Below are positions 4,970 through 6,841 of a DNA stretch of 6,841 bases, piece by piece (positions within the stretch are counted from its first letter, which is position 1; the number at the start of each line of letters is the position of its first letter). A model generated the notes under the pieces. It saw only the letters and a list, made by a program, of their open reading frames with translations. It had not been told where the DNA came from and did not search any database. The position numbers were made by a program, and so were the translations under genes. The stretch covers positions 1 through 6,841 of the forward strand of contig JASLCP010000003.1 in assembly GCA_030151825.1 (NCBI GenBank). Direction: 5' to 3'. This DNA comes from Candidatus Saccharimonadales bacterium. Lineage in GTDB: Bacteria; Patescibacteriota; Saccharimonadia; Saccharimonadales; Saccharimonadaceae.

Positions 4970-6334
4970 GTGCAGAACACATTGTGGCAAAGTGTCTTGG
5001 GTGAAATTGAACTGTCGGTTTCGCGCGTCAACTTTGTGACGTGGTTCAAAAGCACCGAACTTGTCAGCCTGTCTGACACCGAAGCGGTAATTGCTGTCCC
5101 TAACGTCTTTGCAATTCGCCAGTTTGAGGTTAAGTTCAATGATCAAATCATTGACATTCTCAAAAAAAACGACGTTACACCGGCTAAAATCACCTACATC
5201 GTAAAGTCGAACAGTAAAAAGAAGGTTATCAGCCGTGAAACCACCGCCACGAGCAACCGGTCAATGGTCGAAGAGTTGATCACAAAATCACCACGAGCCG
5301 CCTCGACCCCAACCTCGACAACCGGTCTCAATCCACGCTACACTTTTGAATCGTTCATCGTTGGGTCCAGTAACGACCTCGCCTACACCGCTTGCCAGGC
5401 GGTCGCACAATATCCAGGCGTTAAATATAACCCGCTTTATTTGTATGGTGGTGTCGGACTGGGTAAAACTCACCTGATGCAAGCGGTCGGTAACGAAATT
5501 ATCAAACAGCAACCAGACCAGCGTATCCTCTATGTTAGCTCCGAAACATTTGTCAAAGAATTTCTCGATAGTATTCGTTTCAAGAAGAAAGGGTTTTCAG
5601 ACAAGTACCGCAATGTCGATGTACTGATTATTGATGATATGCAGTTTATTGCCGGCAAAGAGAAAACCCAGGAAGAATTCTTTCATACCTTTAATGCCCT
5701 GCACCAAAACAACAAGCAAATTATTATCAGTAGCGATAAACCGCCAAAAAGCATCCCCACCCTGACTGAGCGTCTCCGTAGTCGCTTTGAAATGGGCATG
5801 GCAATCGACGTGCAGATGCCTGACTTTGAGACACGCTGTGCCATTCTCGAGACAAAAGCCTCATTATCAGGCGTCGAACTAGGGCGCGAAACTGCCGAAT
5901 ACCTGGCAAGTAACATTAAAACGAATATCCGAGAACTCGAAGGGGCGCTCAATCAATTGCTCGCTTATGCCGAGATGCGCGGTATAGCGCCGGATATCAC
6001 CACTGCCGAGGGACTGATCGGAAATGTTCGACATTCTCGTCCGCAACACATCACGCCAAAGCAAATCATCGACAAAACAGCCAAACATTTTCAGCTGACT
6101 ACTCCTGAGATGTGTAGCCAGCGCCGCGACAAACATATTGTCACACCACGGCAGATCGCTATGTACCTCTTGCGGAGCGAGCTCCATCTCAGCTTTCCAA
6201 AGATTGCCGGCGAACTGGGCCGCAAAGATCACACTACGGCGATTCACTCGATTGAAAAAATCGAAAAAGCTATCAAACTTGACTTCACTATCCGCGAACA
6301 GGTTGCTGAAATACGGGAGAAACTCTATGCGTAG
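4970..6334 (+). CDS. dnaA: Chromosomal replication initiator protein DnaA
   Basis: This 454-residue protein is the replication initiator: it binds DnaA boxes, forms an ATP-dependent filament and opens the origin. Domain I (about 1-80) carries LWQSVLGEIE and a WF at 25-26, the usual site for self-association and helicase loading. Domain II (about 85-118) is short and rich in Ser and Thr. Domain III starts near NPRYTFESFIVG (121-132), with Walker A GGVGLGKT (160-167), Walker B LIIDD (219-223), sensor I ISSD (253-256) and box VII ERLRSRF (267-273) containing the arginine finger. Domain IV (about 355-454) has the helix-turn-helix signature as GRKDHTTAIHS (417-427); the Arg usually preceding DHTT is Lys419. 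The GTG start has a good Shine-Dalgarno sequence. Box-rich spacers flank it on both sides, and dnaN follows in the same direction. It ends TAG. Confidence 0.98.
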   Translation: MQNTLWQSVLGEIELSVSRVNFVTWFKSTELVSLSDTEAVIAVPNVFAIRQFEVKFNDQIIDILKKNDVTPAKITYIVKSNSKKKVISRETTATSNRSMVEELITKSPRAASTPTSTTGLNPRYTFESFIVGSSNDLAYTACQAVAQYPGVKYNPLYLYGGVGLGKTHLMQAVGNEIIKQQPDQRILYVSSETFVKEFLDSIRFKKKGFSDKYRNVDVLIIDDMQFIAGKEKTQEEFFHTFNALHQNNKQIIISSDKPPKSIPTLTERLRSRFEMGMAIDVQMPDFETRCAILETKASLSGVELGRETAEYLASNIKTNIRELEGALNQLLAYAEMRGIAPDITTAEGLIGNVRHSRPQHITPKQIIDKTAKHFQLTTPEMCSQRRDKHIVTPRQIAMYLLRSELHLSFPKIAGELGRKDHTTAIHSIEKIEKAIKLDFTIREQVAEIREKLYA

Positions 6335-6347
6335 CCTGCCAACTGCC

Positions 6348-6356
6348 TGTGGAAAA
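6348..6356 (-). promoter_or_regulatory. DnaA box TTTTCCACA
   Basis: TGTGGAAAA on the plus strand, fitting TTWTNCACA on the minus strand. Identical in sequence to the box over the dnaA promoter and only 14 nt after the dnaA stop codon. Confidence 0.7.
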
Positions 6357-6358
6357 TA

Positions 6359-6367
6359 TGTGCAAAA
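6359..6367 (-). promoter_or_regulatory. DnaA box TTTTGCACA
   Basis: TGTGCAAAA on the plus strand fits TTWTNCACA on the minus strand. It is 11 nt from the preceding box in the same orientation, so two DnaA molecules could bind side by side. Confidence 0.6.
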
Positions 6368-6401
6368 CCTCTGGAAACAACACAGAAAAACCTGTCAGCA
6401 T

Positions 6402-6410
6402 CTATCCACA
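6402..6410 (+). promoter_or_regulatory. DnaA box CTATCCACA (8/9)
   Basis: One mismatch at the first base of TTATCCACA. It faces the pair at 6348-6367. Confidence 0.55.
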
Positions 6411-6444
6411 GCTATGTGCGGATACGCCGATTCGACTATCACTA

Positions 6445-6453
6445 TGTGGGTAA
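6445..6453 (-). promoter_or_regulatory. DnaA box TTACCCACA (8/9)
   Basis: TGTGGGTAA on the plus strand differs by one base from the complement of the consensus box. It is 43 nt from the box at 6402, the same offset as between 6359 and 6402. Confidence 0.5.
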
Positions 6454-6543
6454 AACCGGTAGTTTTCCGCACAATTATCCCCGTTTTTATCCCACAATAC
6501 TCCACAACCAAAATCCGTTATTTCCCTCTGTTAGGCGCAAGTT

Positions 6544-6559
6544 ATACCCACAATCCACA
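6544..6559 (+). promoter_or_regulatory. Two weak DnaA-box-like sites next to the unwinding element
   Basis: ATACCCACA (6544-6552) and CAATCCACA (6551-6559) each match 7 of 9 consensus bases and keep the CCACA core. On their own they would be unconvincing. Their tandem placement directly before the C-run and trio-like repeat is what gives them weight. Confidence 0.4.
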
Positions 6560-6563
6560 CCCC

Positions 6564-6578
6564 CTACTATTAACACTA
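6564..6578 (+). promoter_or_regulatory. DnaA-trio-like repeat in the duplex unwinding element
   Basis: The plus strand reads CTA CTA TTA ACA CTA. The complement is therefore a run of TAG/TAA-type triplets (one TGT excepted), the 3'-[G/A]AT-5' pattern bound by the DnaA filament in the Bacillus basal unwinding system. It is preceded by a five-C run (6560-6564) and tandem CCACA sites, and followed by a purine-rich A+T tract (6580-6600) that also carries the dnaN ribosome binding site. Confidence 0.6.
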
Positions 6579-6608
6579 CGAAGAGAAAATTAAAGAAAGG
6601 TACTAATA

Positions 6609-6841
6609 ATGGAATTGTCCGTCACCCAAGAAAACCTATCGCGCGCACTTGCTGCGGCATCTCGTGTTGCGAGTACCAAAACTCAATTACCTATTCTCAG
6701 CAACATCTTACTTAGGACTGATGGCAAGCGACTACTCGTCGCTGCAACCAATCTTGAAATTGCATCAACCCAATATATCGGTGCCAAAATTGCCAAGCCG
6801 GGTTCGATTACGATTCCGGCAAAGTTGGTGGCGGAATTTGT
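6609..6841 (+). CDS. dnaN: DNA polymerase III beta subunit (sliding clamp), N-terminal part
   Basis: The first 77 codons of the beta clamp, cut by the window end. The clamp is a ring dimer that tethers the replicative polymerase and many repair factors to DNA. The residues fit domain 1 of the family: an opening MELSVTQENLSRALAAASRV, the diagnostic TQLPILSNILL (25-35), an AATNLEIA stretch (45-52) at the position of the family's TDLE, and KPGSITIPAKLVAEFV near the end, matching the usual pGs..vpAr...eiv. The ATG is preceded by AAAGG (6596-6600) with 8 nt spacing. It follows dnaA in the same direction after the 274-nt origin spacer, and no clear separate promoter is seen, so it may share dnaA transcription. 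Confidence 0.96.
   Translation, partial: MELSVTQENLSRALAAASRVASTKTQLPILSNILLRTDGKRLLVAATNLEIASTQYIGAKIAKPGSITIPAKLVAEF

Larger units (their letters stand above)
6335..6608. other. oriC: dnaA-dnaN intergenic region: candidate oriC with DnaA boxes and unwinding element
   Basis: This 274-nt spacer has no credible gene. It contains two TTTTNCACA boxes, two 8/9 boxes and several weaker CCACA-containing sites. Its dnaN-proximal end combines tandem CCACA sites, a C-run, a CTA/TTA trinucleotide repeat and a purine-rich A+T tract. The order box, C-run, trio, AT-rich DNA matches the basal unwinding system known from Bacillus subtilis, also in the dnaA-dnaN gap. With the cluster upstream of dnaA this makes a bipartite origin. 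The location and box content are seen directly; origin activity is inferred. Confidence 0.8.

Noticed and set aside
4736..5146. Two minus-strand open frames (to 5146 and 5139) spanning the dnaA start
   Set aside because: They overlap the DnaA boxes, the dnaA promoter and domain I of dnaA on the opposite strand, and their products look like no family.
6475..6506. TTATCCCCG, TTATCCCAC and TACTCCACA as further DnaA boxes
   Set aside because: Each has two or more mismatches in the 9-mer; kept only as part of the generally box-rich spacer.
6543..6548. TATACC-like -10 box as a separate dnaN promoter
   Set aside because: No -35 or TGn extension at a sensible distance, and it lies inside the box-like sites of the origin.
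6138..6715. Plus-strand open frames bridging dnaA end, the spacer and dnaN
   Set aside because: They are out of frame with both real genes, run through the DnaA box cluster and encode low-plausibility products.
1..6841. CRISPR array, tRNA, rRNA, insertion sequence or a novel defence or mobile system
   Set aside because: No regular direct repeats with spacers, no tRNA-like cloverleaf, no transposase or terminal inverted repeats; gene content is a conserved origin region.

Overview
The window looks like the chromosomal origin neighbourhood of a small-genome bacterium. A conserved block, jag/khpB-yidC-rnpA-rpmH on the minus strand, diverges from dnaA-dnaN on the plus strand. I place it in the Candidate Phyla Radiation (Patescibacteria), most likely Saccharibacteria (TM7), at moderate confidence. 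The reasons are a compact Jag without its usual N-terminal domain, a YidC core without a lipoprotein signal, the style of the RnpA N-terminus, tight packing, and a standard genetic code (no in-frame TGA, unlike UGA-recoding CPR lineages). This assignment is from remembered family features, not a search.

Layout. 1-555: the C-terminal part of a SucD-type CoA ligase alpha subunit, cut by the window edge. 574-2612: two glycosyltransferases, a membrane-anchored GT2 and a GT4, joined by a 1-nt TAATG overlap and apparently driven by an extended -10 promoter sitting directly on the GT2 start codon. 2610-2615: the GT4 and jag stop codons abut with no gap. 2613-4671 (minus strand): jag, yidC, rnpA, rpmH. 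These are not one simple operon: a strong intrinsic terminator separates rpmH from rnpA, and promoter-like -10 elements precede rnpA and yidC. 4672-4969: a 298-nt non-coding region holding divergent rpmH and dnaA promoters and four DnaA boxes. 4970-6334: dnaA. 6335-6608: a 274-nt non-coding spacer rich in DnaA-box-like sites, ending in a C-run plus a CTA/TTA repeat resembling a DnaA-trio unwinding element. 6609-6841: the start of dnaN.

How it fits together. DnaA would bind its boxes on both sides of its own gene, repressing itself and opening the duplex at the dnaN-proximal trio, while DnaN is the replicase clamp. The divergent arm links translation (L34), tRNA 5' maturation (RnpA), membrane insertion (YidC) and an RNA-binding regulator of envelope growth (Jag/KhpB). 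The glycosyltransferase pair probably builds an envelope glycan. The most interesting signals are the complete bipartite origin with a trio-like element, and a recurrent pattern of promoters placed so close to start codons that the mRNAs would be leaderless or nearly so. I see no mobile elements, CRISPR arrays, tRNAs or rRNAs.
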